Source of the DNA: JALOLV01 sp046295175
GTDB lineage: Bacteria > Bacteroidota > Bacteroidia > Cytophagales > Spirosomataceae
Direction of reading: 5' to 3'
DNA length: 64,000 bases
NCBI GenBank assembly: GCA_046295175.1
Contig: JBKBNY010000017.1
Location: 1-64,000 of the forward strand
Shown here: one piece after another, positions 25,600 to 34,273 of the stretch
How the letters are laid out: each line of letters opens with the position of its first letter
How positions within the stretch are numbered: the stretch's first letter is position 1
Program-made: the position numbers and the translations under genes
The notes under the pieces: generated by a model
What the model saw: the letters and a program-made list of their open reading frames with translations, nothing else
What the model was told of the DNA's origin: nothing
Database searches by the model: none

Positions 25600-25962
25600 T
25601 TAATATTCTTTCAAAAGTGCGATAGTTCGGTCTATATCCTCAATCAATCCTCTAATATACTCTTTCAACTCATCTGGCTTTTCTGCCAATTTGTCTTTAT
25701 TTTCTGCAATTTTATAATATTTTTTTGAATTATCCTCATTTTGGTCGGTAATAACTTTTGAATTCAACTCTTGTCTAACCAATCTGAGGTTCTGAGACAA
25801 TCTTTTATTTTCTTCTCGTAACTTTTGGCACTCTTTCTCAAAACTTTCTTTCTGCGATTTTAATGCCAAATATTCGTAATTCCACGAATTAGTCTTCACA
25901 ATCACATTTTGTAATTGTGTCAGAATTTTTCGGTTGGCGAGATTAAAATCTTCGGGATTCAC
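25600..25962 (-). CDS. Coiled-coil protein of the pheT-zapA operon
   Basis: The 120-residue product has no signal or membrane segment. Residues about 35-80 form a clear heptad coiled coil (KECQKLREENKRLSQNLRL). The tail ends in IEDIDRTIALLKEY. Proteins of this type lie between pheT and zapA in many Bacteroidota and are annotated hypothetical; position next to zapA suggests a division-related partner, which is inference. Confidence 0.75.
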   Translation of the reverse strand: MNPEDFNLANRKILTQLQNVIVKTNSWNYEYLALKSQKESFEKECQKLREENKRLSQNLRLVRQELNSKVITDQNEDNSKKYYKIAENKDKLAEKPDELKEYIRGLIEDIDRTIALLKEY

Positions 25963-26001
25963 TTCTTTTTATTATTTTGGGTATCACTATTCTGACAAAT
26001 T

Positions 26002-28446
26002 TTACTTTCTGATAACCGCCCCAAGCTCTTTTTCGTAGGCAGTTATGAGTTTTTGCATCGCTTTATCAATCACGTCATCGGTCAATGTTTTCTCCATATC
26101 TAATAACGTAAAACTTACCGAATATGATTTCTTATCGGCCCCAAGATTTTCGCCCTCATAAATATCGAAGACATTAATGGCGGTTAATAAATTACGCTCA
26201 GTACGATAAGCCAACTTCTCGATTTGTTCAAAACTTACGGTTTTATCAATGACCAATGACAAATCACGGCGAACTTCTGGGAATTTCGGAATCTCTTGAA
26301 ACTCAATCGCTGGCGAATATTGCTTCAATAAATAATCCCAGTCGATTTCGGCATACAAAACTGTCTGTTTGATGTCAGTGAGTTTTGCGTGTTGTTTTTT
26401 GACCTGCCCAAGATGTGCAACTGGTTTTTTATTGACAACGTACGTCAAACCAAAATCAAAGATTGTTTTATCGGCTTCTTGTGTGTCAAACTTGTTGATT
26501 TTCAATGCTTTAAAGATTCTCTGAACAGCCATTGCTAAATCATAAAAACCTACCGGCTCACTTTTACCAGCCCAAGTTTCACCGATTTTATTACCTGTAA
26601 GCCACAATGCGAGCGTAAAAGACTCTTTGTACCTCACCCCCGACCCCTCTCCCGATGGAGAGGGGAGAGTTTTGTAATATGTTCTTCCAAACTCAAAGAA
26701 TTTAAGGTCTTTTTGGCGGCGATTGATGTTGTACGCCAAAGATTCCATTCCAGAGAATAGGAGAGTCTGACGCATCACCGAAAGTTCTTCTGAAAGTGGA
26801 TTCAGAAGTTTTACCTCGTTGCCTTTGGCAATTGCTTGTACGGCTTGGTTATAAACTGGCTTGGTGATTGAAAGCGTCTGAATCTCGTTGAATCCATTCC
26901 CCACCAAGATTTCAATCACTCGCATTTTGAGTTTATCAATATCAACAACCGGAAAATCCGATAAGTAATCCGAACTCAAAGAATCAGAAAGCTCAATGTT
27001 GTCGAATCCGTAAATTCTCAAAATCTCTTCAATAACATCGGCTTCGCGTGTGACATCAACACGGTACGGCGGCACAGAAACTTGCATTACGCCGCCATCA
27101 TCGCTACGTACTTGTATATCAAGGCTTTCTAAGATTTTATGAATCAATCTGTCGTCTAAGTTTTTACCGATGAGACGATTGATGTTTTTATGCTTAACCG
27201 TAACCTCGAATGGTTTGATTGGAGTCGGATAAAAATCAGTTACTTCTGATGCGATTTTGCCGCCAGCAATTTCTTGAACCATCACGGCTGCCAATTTCAG
27301 GGCATAGAGCTTCATATCGGGGTCGGTGCCACGCTCAAAACGGAACGAAGCGTCGGTTTTAAGGCCGTGCAATTGAGCCGATTTACGTATCGAGACGGGG
27401 TCGAAATAAGCACATTCGAGATAAATTCTCTTAGTTTCTTCTTTGATACCCGATTTTGTTCCGCCAAAAATCCCACCAATACCCATTGCTTCTTCGGCAT
27501 TACAAATCATCAATTCAGTACCTTTCAAAGTACGTTCGATTTTGTCGAGTGTAGTAAATTTTGAGCCTTCGGGTTGGTATTTTACGACGATTTTCTGACC
27601 CGTAATCGCATGCCAGTCGTAGGCGTGCATCGGTTGACCGATTCCGTGGCAGATGTAGTTCGTAATATCAACAATGTTATTGATTGGGTTCAAACCAATG
27701 GCTTTCAAACGGTTTTTGAGCCATTCTGGCGAATCGGCAACTGTAACTCCATCAATCGTCACGCCGCAAAAACGTGGACAAGCGGCAGTGTCTTCAACAA
27801 CCAATTCGATTGGGAATTCATTGCTCTCAACCTTAAAAGAATCAACCGACGGAATGCACAACTCACGACCATAAACAGCCTTTAAGTCGCGTGCAACACC
27901 CAAATGTGATGCCGCATCGGCACGGTTTGGTGTAAGCCCGATTTCGATTGTATAGTCGGTTTCAAAATTGAAATACTCGGCGGCAGGTGTTCCGTTTGGT
28001 AAAGAGGTATCCAAAACCAAAATCCCATCGTGCGAATGCCCGATTCCGATTTCGTCTTCGGCACAAATCATCCCTTCGGATGGGTGTCCGTAAACCTTAC
28101 GTTTTTCGATTGTAAAACTTTTACCTTCGCCCAAATCTATGGTTGTACCCACAGTTGCCACAATTACTTTCTGCCCTGCACGCACGTTTGCCGCACCGCA
28201 GACGATTGTCGAAGGTTCACTTGTACCAATATCTACCGTTGTAAGGCTGAGTGTCTTTTCTTTTACCATAAATGGCTCACAAGTCAGCACTTCACCCACA
28301 ACAAAACCTTTCAAACCACCCTCAATAGTATTGTATTCTTCAATACCTTCTACTTCTAAACCTGTTGAGGTCAATTTCTTCCCAACTTCTTCGGGACTCT
28401 CTTCAATGTGAATAAGACTTTTAAGCCAATTATACGAAATCTTCAT
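26002..28446 (-). CDS. pheT: Phenylalanine-tRNA ligase beta subunit
   Basis: The 814-residue protein shows the full bacterial PheT layout: N-terminal helical start, a tRNA-binding (EMAP-like) domain (about 40-150), B3/B4 domain, B5 domain (about 405-475), the inactive synthetase core, and the C-terminal ferredoxin-like anticodon-binding domain (FPEVRRDLSLVIDK, ending in QKLITAYEKELGAVIRK). Together with PheS it charges tRNA-Phe. Between residues about 590 and 605 there is a short foreign-looking segment (TLPSPSGEGSGVRY) encoded by a palindromic element; the frame is intact and the flanking residues look normal. pheS is not in the window. Confidence 0.95.
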   Translation of the reverse strand: MKISYNWLKSLIHIEESPEEVGKKLTSTGLEVEGIEEYNTIEGGLKGFVVGEVLTCEPFMVKEKTLSLTTVDIGTSEPSTIVCGAANVRAGQKVIVATVGTTIDLGEGKSFTIEKRKVYGHPSEGMICAEDEIGIGHSHDGILVLDTSLPNGTPAAEYFNFETDYTIEIGLTPNRADAASHLGVARDLKAVYGRELCIPSVDSFKVESNEFPIELVVEDTAACPRFCGVTIDGVTVADSPEWLKNRLKAIGLNPINNIVDITNYICHGIGQPMHAYDWHAITGQKIVVKYQPEGSKFTTLDKIERTLKGTELMICNAEEAMGIGGIFGGTKSGIKEETKRIYLECAYFDPVSIRKSAQLHGLKTDASFRFERGTDPDMKLYALKLAAVMVQEIAGGKIASEVTDFYPTPIKPFEVTVKHKNINRLIGKNLDDRLIHKILESLDIQVRSDDGGVMQVSVPPYRVDVTREADVIEEILRIYGFDNIELSDSLSSDYLSDFPVVDIDKLKMRVIEILVGNGFNEIQTLSITKPVYNQAVQAIAKGNEVKLLNPLSEELSVMRQTLLFSGMESLAYNINRRQKDLKFFEFGRTYYKTLPSPSGEGSGVRYKESFTLALWLTGNKIGETWAGKSEPVGFYDLAMAVQRIFKALKINKFDTQEADKTIFDFGLTYVVNKKPVAHLGQVKKQHAKLTDIKQTVLYAEIDWDYLLKQYSPAIEFQEIPKFPEVRRDLSLVIDKTVSFEQIEKLAYRTERNLLTAINVFDIYEGENLGADKKSYSVSFTLLDMEKTLTDDVIDKAMQKLITAYEKELGAVIRK
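26644..26665. repeat. Palindromic element inserted in frame within pheT
   Basis: A perfect 9-bp inverted repeat, CCCCTCTCC / GGAGAGGGG, with a CGAT loop. It is part of a GC-rich island of about 45 bp (26632-26676) unlike the rest of the gene. Confidence 0.85.
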
Positions 28447-28508
28447 TTAGAAACTTGATTTTGAGGGTTTTACACGATTGCAGTTTTATCGCAATCAAAA
28501 CCAAAATG

Positions 28509-28516
28509 CAAAGATA
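28509..28516 (-). promoter_or_regulatory. Promoter of the pheT operon (TATCTTTG)
   Basis: An exact -7 element, TATCTTTG, lies 63 bp before pheT, with TTG 21 bp further upstream (28538-28540). Confidence 0.6.
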
Positions 28517-28911
28517 GCTAATTATGCTCAATAGTTTCAAGTTTTAGTGTTTGAGGTTTGCTTGTTTCTTGCTTCTGGCATCTTGTTTCTGGCATCTGGT
28601 ATCTTGCATCTTGTTTCTTGCATCTTGTTTCTTGCATCTTGTTTTGAGTTTGTACTTTGTTTTAATCAAATCCTTACAAAATACCAAATGGTAAACCCAA
28701 AGCCAATGTGTATCCGTTTGCTAAGATTTTGGATTCGCTCAATACTTTGGCACGCACAAAATATACCGCTCAATAGTGGAAAATAAGAGGTCAGGATACG
28801 AATCAATCTAAAAACGTATCCGCTGGCTAAGATTTCAAAATGCAATCTTCGTTTGGCATAAGTTTAGCAAACTGAATAGGTGCTTTCCTAATAATACTTG
28901 TATAATAGAAC
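28517..28911. other. Intergenic region with a minisatellite and twin motifs
   Basis: The left part holds the minisatellite at 28560-28645. The right part has two related blocks, TATCCGTTTGCTAAG (28711) and TATCCGCTGGCTAAG (28817), and an inverted repeat GGATACG / CGTATCC (about 28794-28821). No gene is supported. Confidence 0.6.
28560..28645. repeat. Degenerate tandem repeat (CTTGTTTCTTGCAT-like units)
   Basis: About six imperfect units of 14-15 bp built from TTGTTTCTTGCATC and the variant TTCTGGCATC. The units are too short and lack unique spacers, so this is a minisatellite and not a CRISPR array. Confidence 0.85.
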
Positions 28912-30045
28912 ATGAAAAAGAGTGTAAAAATCTTAACAATTGGGTTGTTTGCGAGCTTGGGCTTGGCCAATGCTCAAGACATCAACCAGCTAAAATTTAG
29001 CAGTTTTGAGTCGAATGTGGCACGTTTTGAGGCCTACAAAAAGTATGGTTTTCTCGATAAAAAAGGCAATACATTTGGCAATCGTTATGATAATGCCTTT
29101 GAGGTTTCGGAGGGGCTGATAGCTGTTTGTAAAGGGAAAAAATGGGGATTTGTCGATAAAGATGGCAAAGAAGTTATTTCGATTAACTACGACGAAGTTC
29201 AGAATTTCTCTCAAGGATTATCGGCAGTGAGAGTAGGAGAAAAGTGGGGATACATTGACAAAAAAGGAAGATTTAAGATTGAACCAACGTACGAAGACGC
29301 TTTAGGTTTTACCGAAAACTTGGCGTTTGTAAGAATGTACGGTAAATGGGCAATCATTGATAAAAAAGGGCGACAAATTGCACATCCGCAATTCGATAAA
29401 GCCGAAAGTTTTGCCGAAGGATTAGCATCGGTTGCTATTGATGGTAAATATGGATATGTAGATAAAAAAGGCAAAGTCGCAATTACACTTCGATACAAAT
29501 CAGCTCATAGTTTTGTTGGCGGAAGAGCCGCAGTTAGAATGGCAGATTCTAAGAAATGGGGCTTTATTGATGCCAAAGATGGCCTCGTTGTGGCCGATAT
29601 TTATGATGAAGTTGTCAATTATAGTGAAGGACTGGCGGTTGTTCGTAGTCGTAATAAGTGGGGTATAATTGATAAAGAAGGTGGCGAAGTAATACCAGTC
29701 ATCTATGATTTTATTGAAGGAGTATCGGATGGTTTGGTTGTGGTTAAAATCCAGAATAAATACGGTATCGTCAATAAATTTGGTAAAGAAGTTACACCAG
29801 TAAAATATGATAACATTTGGGGATTCTCTGAAGGATTGGCCTGTGTTTCTATCAACAATAAGTTTGGATATATCGACAAAAGCGGGCAAGAGACAATTCC
29901 GTTGATTTATGATTTAGCTTATAGTTTTTCGGATGGCTTGGCAAGGGTTTCGATTTTCGGTCGTGAAGGTTTTGTGAATAAAAAAGGTAAAGAATTATTT
30001 ATCAAAAATCAACCATTCGATAATACGCTTTCGAGCAGAAAATAA
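28912..30045 (+). CDS. Exported WG-repeat protein
   Basis: After a signal peptide (residues 1-22, ending ANAQ) the mature protein consists almost entirely of about ten WG-type repeats, each roughly 33 residues long with patterns such as WGFVDKDGKEVI, GYIDKKGRF and a following Y(D/N)...FSEGLA. WG repeats fold as small beta hairpins stacked in a solenoid and are common in exported Bacteroidota proteins, probably as binding scaffolds; no enzymatic residues are apparent. It is a single-gene unit ended by a hairpin terminator. Confidence 0.88.
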   Translation: MKKSVKILTIGLFASLGLANAQDINQLKFSSFESNVARFEAYKKYGFLDKKGNTFGNRYDNAFEVSEGLIAVCKGKKWGFVDKDGKEVISINYDEVQNFSQGLSAVRVGEKWGYIDKKGRFKIEPTYEDALGFTENLAFVRMYGKWAIIDKKGRQIAHPQFDKAESFAEGLASVAIDGKYGYVDKKGKVAITLRYKSAHSFVGGRAAVRMADSKKWGFIDAKDGLVVADIYDEVVNYSEGLAVVRSRNKWGIIDKEGGEVIPVIYDFIEGVSDGLVVVKIQNKYGIVNKFGKEVTPVKYDNIWGFSEGLACVSINNKFGYIDKSGQETIPLIYDLAYSFSDGLARVSIFGREGFVNKKGKELFIKNQPFDNTLSSRK

Positions 30046-30137
30046 TTTATTCGGTTAGTGTGTGATTAGTTTTCACTTTTGCTGTGCTTTCAAAAAGTAT
30101 TTAGTTTTTCATGGTTCATATAAGTTGTTTAAGGGCG

Positions 30138-30164
30138 AAAGACGGATTTTATCCGTCTTTTCAC
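30138..30164 (+). terminator. Terminator of the WG-repeat gene
   Basis: A 10-bp stem AAAGACGGAT / ATCCGTCTTT with a 3-nt loop, followed by TCACTTTT, 93 bp after the stop codon. Confidence 0.75.
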
Positions 30165-30215
30165 TTTTATACCGAGCTCGGACGGTAGTCAGACCGATTG
30201 AGTAAATTTCAAAAC

Positions 30216-30836
30216 CTATTTCACAGTCTCAAAGAAATAGGATTTCTTCTCATCGAAATCATCATAATTATAAATTTCTTTTTTCCAATTTTTGATAGCG
30301 AAGTCAATCAACATCATGTCGCCTGCACATGCTATTGAATGAATAATAACCAAAACCGTAAAAAAAGTTAGGTAGTTTGGAAACTGTGCCATCAGAATTA
30401 CTAAAACTGTTGTGATGATTACAAACGGAGCTGCCGCCAGCAGTGGGTATTCGCGTAGGTGTACTACATGACGATTGGCAACTGTAAATACTGCAAAACC
30501 TTTTTTGGAGAATGAAAATCGAACATCTTTTGCTCCGATTAACCAGTAAGTGATAGCATGGATTCCTTCGTGTATTGGCAATAATACCACAAACATAAAT
30601 GCAAATGCTACTAAGGCCTGTAAGGGTGCGTCAGAGAGTGAGATTAAGCCCTTTGCGATTTTTGCACCAAATGAACCTCCCAGGTAACCTATGCCTAACA
30701 TTAACAAACCAATGAAGGCCTTTATAAACCAACCTTGACCATAATTTTTGAAAAAAGGTGTAGGGTTGTGTAAGTCGATTTGGGCAATTTGTTCAAATTG
30801 ATTTTTGTTTTGGAGTGCTTCGATTGTTGGTTTCAT
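30216..30836 (-). CDS. DUF3267-type membrane zinc metalloprotease
   Basis: The 206-residue protein has four or five hydrophobic helices. The second carries HEGIH within LPIHEGIHAITYWLIGAKD, an HExxH zinc site inside a membrane segment, as in the DUF3267 family of putative zincins. Later MMLIDFAIKN may supply the third ligand Asp. Such proteins may be site-2-like intramembrane proteases; no substrate is known. The gene is last in a minus-strand run following a second HExxH protein. Confidence 0.75.
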   Translation of the reverse strand: MKPTIEALQNKNQFEQIAQIDLHNPTPFFKNYGQGWFIKAFIGLLMLGIGYLGGSFGAKIAKGLISLSDAPLQALVAFAFMFVVLLPIHEGIHAITYWLIGAKDVRFSFSKKGFAVFTVANRHVVHLREYPLLAAAPFVIITTVLVILMAQFPNYLTFFTVLVIIHSIACAGDMMLIDFAIKNWKKEIYNYDDFDEKKSYFFETVK

Positions 30837-30848
30837 GATTTTAGGGAT

Positions 30849-30869
30849 AAACGAGTTGAAAACTCGTTT
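30849..30869. repeat. Short palindrome, family P copy 2
   Basis: A 9-bp stem AAACGAGTT / AACTCGTTT with a 3-nt loop in the gap between two minus-strand genes. It matches the palindromes at 38935 and 49044, with compensating changes in the stem. Confidence 0.8.
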
Positions 30870-31954
30870 TACAAATTAAATTCTTGTAATTGTTTACTGA
30901 TTTTTTCGGCCCATTCAGCTTGACGACTTATGTTTAGGCTGTGATTAGTCTCGGCATCGTAGGCTTTTTGCATTTGATTCATTTCTCGATAAAAATCAAT
31001 GTATTCGTATTGTATCAAACTATTTAAATCATCGATTGTTTCGGCTTCGAGTTCGAGTATTCTCTTTTTAAATCTTTCGCTAATAACCCGAGCAATATCA
31101 AAATGGATTTGTTCGTGGGCCAATGCCGATTCGGTTTTCGATTCGGTCGAAGCCCAAGACATACCACGCACCATGTAAGGTTTTACTTGGATATACGCCC
31201 AAATAATGCCCTCTTTTACCGTAAACTTACTCGTATAAGCGAAGTTGGCAAACACAGCCGCACCATAATTTGACGGACTAAATGCTGGTCTTCGACCTCT
31301 AAAGTCATCCCACGTTAGCTTACGAGTGTAATGGTAAATCGTGTCTTCATCGTTTTGGAGCGTATCTGGCAAAAATACAATCTTAACGCCTTTGGCCAAT
31401 CGTTCATCTTTGAGAGAATTTAGTCCAAACCAACCATTTAGGTATTTGATTGTGCTAATAATAGATTTCCGAATCAAGGGTTCGTAATTATCGACATGAG
31501 CCGTCCCAAGTGTTCGGGTGTAAGTATGGCCTGCTTCGGCACTTGTAATTTCTACTGTGTCGTTTTTACTGATTCTTTCAAAACCAACCCAAAGTCGTAA
31601 TTCGCCTTCGATTCGCTCGGTATTGATTTTCTTTTCTTTGATACTCAATTCTTTTACTTTAAAAATTACCTTAACGCCAGTAGAATCTTGAATGAGATTT
31701 CTGATTAGATAGTTTTGAATTGATTTTGCAGCTCCGCCCGAGAGATAGACATTTTCTCGACTACCATTAACAGTAAAAAGACTTCCAATTCGCTCGCTTG
31801 AAGAAGTTGCCGATGCAATCTGAAAACCTTTTGCAGATGGATAAATGCGTTGATTTTTTAGAGAAATGTAGATTTGTGAATATGAATACGACGAACAAAA
31901 CAATAGAACAATCAAGCACAAATATTGCCCAATATTTCTAAATTTTTTGTTCAT
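30869..31954 (-). CDS. Exported DUF922-like zinc peptidase
   Basis: A signal peptide (residues 1-27, ending SYSQ) precedes a 150-residue region of unknown type and a C-terminal domain of the DUF922 kind: KLTWDDFRGRRP and ALAHEQIHFDIARVISERFKK, which contains an HExxH zinc motif followed by Asp. The final helices (RQAEWAEKISKQLQEF) are typical of the family. It is likely a periplasmic metallopeptidase. Its start codon overlaps the stop of the LysE gene (ATGA), so the two are co-translated. Confidence 0.78.
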   Translation of the reverse strand: MNKKFRNIGQYLCLIVLLFCSSYSYSQIYISLKNQRIYPSAKGFQIASATSSSERIGSLFTVNGSRENVYLSGGAAKSIQNYLIRNLIQDSTGVKVIFKVKELSIKEKKINTERIEGELRLWVGFERISKNDTVEITSAEAGHTYTRTLGTAHVDNYEPLIRKSIISTIKYLNGWFGLNSLKDERLAKGVKIVFLPDTLQNDEDTIYHYTRKLTWDDFRGRRPAFSPSNYGAAVFANFAYTSKFTVKEGIIWAYIQVKPYMVRGMSWASTESKTESALAHEQIHFDIARVISERFKKRILELEAETIDDLNSLIQYEYIDFYREMNQMQKAYDAETNHSLNISRQAEWAEKISKQLQEFNL

Positions 31955-32574
31955 TTTTTTGAAAGTAATGCAATTCGGATTCCGAGGTAAATCAAAACGA
32001 TTCCAGTGATTTTTTCTTGAATTTGACTGAATTTTGGGAATCTAACAAGCCAATTACCCAATCTACCAAACAAAATAGCAACGAGAATGTTTACGACAGT
32101 CCCCGACAGATTGAACCACATACCCAAAATGAGTAATTGCCAATGGTAATTGTTGCTTTCGGGATGAATAAATTGTGGTAAAAATGCCAAGAAAAATAGA
32201 GCAACTTTAGGGTTCAATGTATTGGTGATTACTCCTTGCCAAAATATTTTATTTAGGCTAACAGATTCATTTTGAGCCAATTCAAATCTCGAAGTCTTCG
32301 AGAAAATACTTTTTATGCCAAGGTAAATTAGGTAGGCGGCTCCTAAATATTTGATTACCTCAAAAGCCAAAGCCGACTGTGCAATGATGGCCGAAACTCC
32401 GACGACTGCCGCCAACAAATGCACCAAACAACCGACAGCAATGCCCAAAGCCGAGATAACTCCAGCCCAAATGCCTTGGTTGGTACTTTTGGTAGCGACG
32501 TAAATCATGTCATTGCCGGGTGTGATGTTGAGCATCAACGATGCAAATGCAAACATCCAGAAATCTTGTGGCAT
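31951..32574 (-). CDS. LysE/RhtB family exporter
   Basis: The 207-residue protein has six hydrophobic helices and the LysE signature near its start, NITPGNDMIYVATKSTNQG, followed by GVISALGIAVGCLVH. The C-terminal half carries NTLNPKVALFFLAFLPQF, also typical. LysE/RhtB proteins export amino acids such as lysine, threonine or homoserine lactone. It is first in an overlapping unit with the DUF922-like gene. The exported compound is not predictable. Confidence 0.88.
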   Translation of the reverse strand: MPQDFWMFAFASLMLNITPGNDMIYVATKSTNQGIWAGVISALGIAVGCLVHLLAAVVGVSAIIAQSALAFEVIKYLGAAYLIYLGIKSIFSKTSRFELAQNESVSLNKIFWQGVITNTLNPKVALFFLAFLPQFIHPESNNYHWQLLILGMWFNLSGTVVNILVAILFGRLGNWLVRFPKFSQIQEKITGIVLIYLGIRIALLSKK

Positions 32575-32609
32575 GGGGAATTTATGTAAGATACCAGTAA
32601 TATTTAGGT

Positions 32610-33716
32610 TTAATGCTTAGAGGATAAGATTCTAAATTCATTGAAATTCAAGACTTTGTATTGAGTCTTTTCCCTTTCAAGTGTTCCTTTTAAGTAAATA
32701 GTTTTATTATATTTATGGGCATCAATTGCTTGTAAGTATTTATCTTTAGAAAGCTTTATTGAAACTAAATGCTTTACATTGTTTAAGAAACCTTCCATCT
32801 TAATTGTGTTAGTATCTCCTTCAACATCTTTTGAATTTAGCTCAACAACCCTTCCAAAAAACTCAGCATTGATGATTTCGTTTAAATGTTCTCTAACTGC
32901 TTTTGTAAATGTTTTTATTGATTCGGTCTTGCTCTTGTTTAATTTTTGGACTTCGGTCTTCATTGAACCTTCAACACCTTTCAACAAAATCTCTACATCA
33001 CTATTTCTAAGTTCATCGTATAAGTCTTTTAAATCTTCCGAAATGTTAACACTTATTTTTTCTTTATTAAGTTTCAAAAATGCAGTATCAAATGTTGTAT
33101 GCTCTTGGTTATCAATCACACTTTCATTGATAAATGATGATACCACCATTAAATTATCAGTAACTTCTCTACCAATTATACCTTTATCGAATAGATTTTC
33201 TTCTCTTATTAGCTCTTGTTTAGGAACCTGAATCTTTGTGATTAGGCTTCCTTTGTCATTTTTCAAGAATTTACACATATTTAAGAATCTATCAGCCTCT
33301 TCTATTTTACTTTCTTGAAAATGTGCGTTTTTTCGGACCGTGAAAATTGCAGAGTCGTATAATACCTTTTCAATATTTTTCAATAAATCTTTGAAGAATT
33401 CGATTGAAGGTTTTTCATCTATATTTTGACCTTCAATGTGAAATTGTAAAATGTCTTTGTTCTCTATAATAATGGTTTCTAAGTCTTCCAAAGATTCTTG
33501 GTATATGTTGCTAATTATATCTATAATTTTTGCTGCATTTTCTTCAAAGTCGATTGATTGATAGTTAATTGGAATATATATTCTGTAGTCGCTATCAATT
33601 TTTAGGTGAGCTGGTGGTGCAAATAATTCATAACGAGGTTTTGTGTCGGTGATTTGCCAACTTTTTGACTTCAAATAACTCTTGATGTTATTATGTATAG
33701 ATTGTGGAGTGTTCAT
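32610..33716 (-). CDS. Unrecognised 368-residue partner of the DUF4365 protein
   Basis: No family is recognised. The protein is soluble and predicted mostly helical in the middle with beta-rich ends (KYNKTIYLKGTLEREKTQYK), Lys/Glu/Asn-rich, and lacks Cys-rich or ATPase motifs. It starts 2 bp after the stop of the DUF4365 gene, so the pair is one transcriptional and probably functional unit. The AT-rich composition and lack of household neighbours suggest an acquired module. A role in defence or toxin neutralisation is plausible but is inference from its nuclease-like partner. Confidence 0.75.
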   Translation of the reverse strand: MNTPQSIHNNIKSYLKSKSWQITDTKPRYELFAPPAHLKIDSDYRIYIPINYQSIDFEENAAKIIDIISNIYQESLEDLETIIIENKDILQFHIEGQNIDEKPSIEFFKDLLKNIEKVLYDSAIFTVRKNAHFQESKIEEADRFLNMCKFLKNDKGSLITKIQVPKQELIREENLFDKGIIGREVTDNLMVVSSFINESVIDNQEHTTFDTAFLKLNKEKISVNISEDLKDLYDELRNSDVEILLKGVEGSMKTEVQKLNKSKTESIKTFTKAVREHLNEIINAEFFGRVVELNSKDVEGDTNTIKMEGFLNNVKHLVSIKLSKDKYLQAIDAHKYNKTIYLKGTLEREKTQYKVLNFNEFRILSSKH

Positions 33717-33718
33717 AG

Positions 33719-34228
33719 TTAGCTAAAGTTTTCAAATAATTCCTTGAACGAGTCAATCGTAATTAAGTTGCTTGTTGGTATCTTTATACTTTCACTATAT
33801 AGATTTGTAGTATGATTAATATCCTCTGGATAATACCAATAAGCACATTTTCTGACAATAAGTTCTTCACCGTTTAAAGTAAGCCAATCTGTTCTATTTT
33901 CGGGCAATAAAAATAGGATTAAAATCAACGGCTTATTTGCATTTTTACGGTCAATCAAGTCATTAAATGTTTTTGCCTCTAAGTTGTAAGTTATATAATC
34001 TTTATTTTGTTTTATCCCTTTTAGAGTAGTTGACTTTGCCTGTATTTTAAGTTCTCGACCAGTTTCGATTCTTCTTTTTGAACCATTTTCTTCACGATAT
34101 TTGATTTCAAATATTGATAAATCTCTACCATAATCTTTTTTAGGTGCATCTGTACTAAAGCCAAGATAATTGGCTATTAATTCAATAAAACTTATTGAGA
34201 TAGATTCTTTTATGTGTTCTTCTGTCAT
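33719..34228 (-). CDS. DUF4365 domain protein (nuclease-like fold)
   Basis: The 169-residue protein matches the DUF4365 domain by eye: an N-terminal helix with ISISFIELIANYLGF, the acidic DYGRD near residues 32-36, then ELKIQAKST near 59-67. The Asp followed by a Q-x-K strand is the arrangement of a PD-(D/E)XK-like nuclease core. The C-terminal part (ILILFLLPENRTDWL, RKCAYWYYPE) is also typical of the family. DUF4365 proteins often sit in defence or mobile islands. It is the first gene of a two-gene unit with the 368-residue protein. Confidence 0.75.
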   Translation of the reverse strand: MTEEHIKESISISFIELIANYLGFSTDAPKKDYGRDLSIFEIKYREENGSKRRIETGRELKIQAKSTTLKGIKQNKDYITYNLEAKTFNDLIDRKNANKPLILILFLLPENRTDWLTLNGEELIVRKCAYWYYPEDINHTTNLYSESIKIPTSNLITIDSFKELFENFS

Positions 34229-34273
34229 TTATTTTGTTGTTGTATAGAGAATTATGATGCAATTTAAAATTTT

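Noticed and set aside
28560..28645. Possible CRISPR array
   Set aside because: Units are 14-15 bp, imperfect and contiguous with no unique spacers, and no cas genes are present.
28547..28786. An 80-codon frame on the plus strand (MFEVCLFLASG...)
   Set aside because: It reads through the minisatellite, is low-complexity and has no start context or family; a chance product of the repeat.
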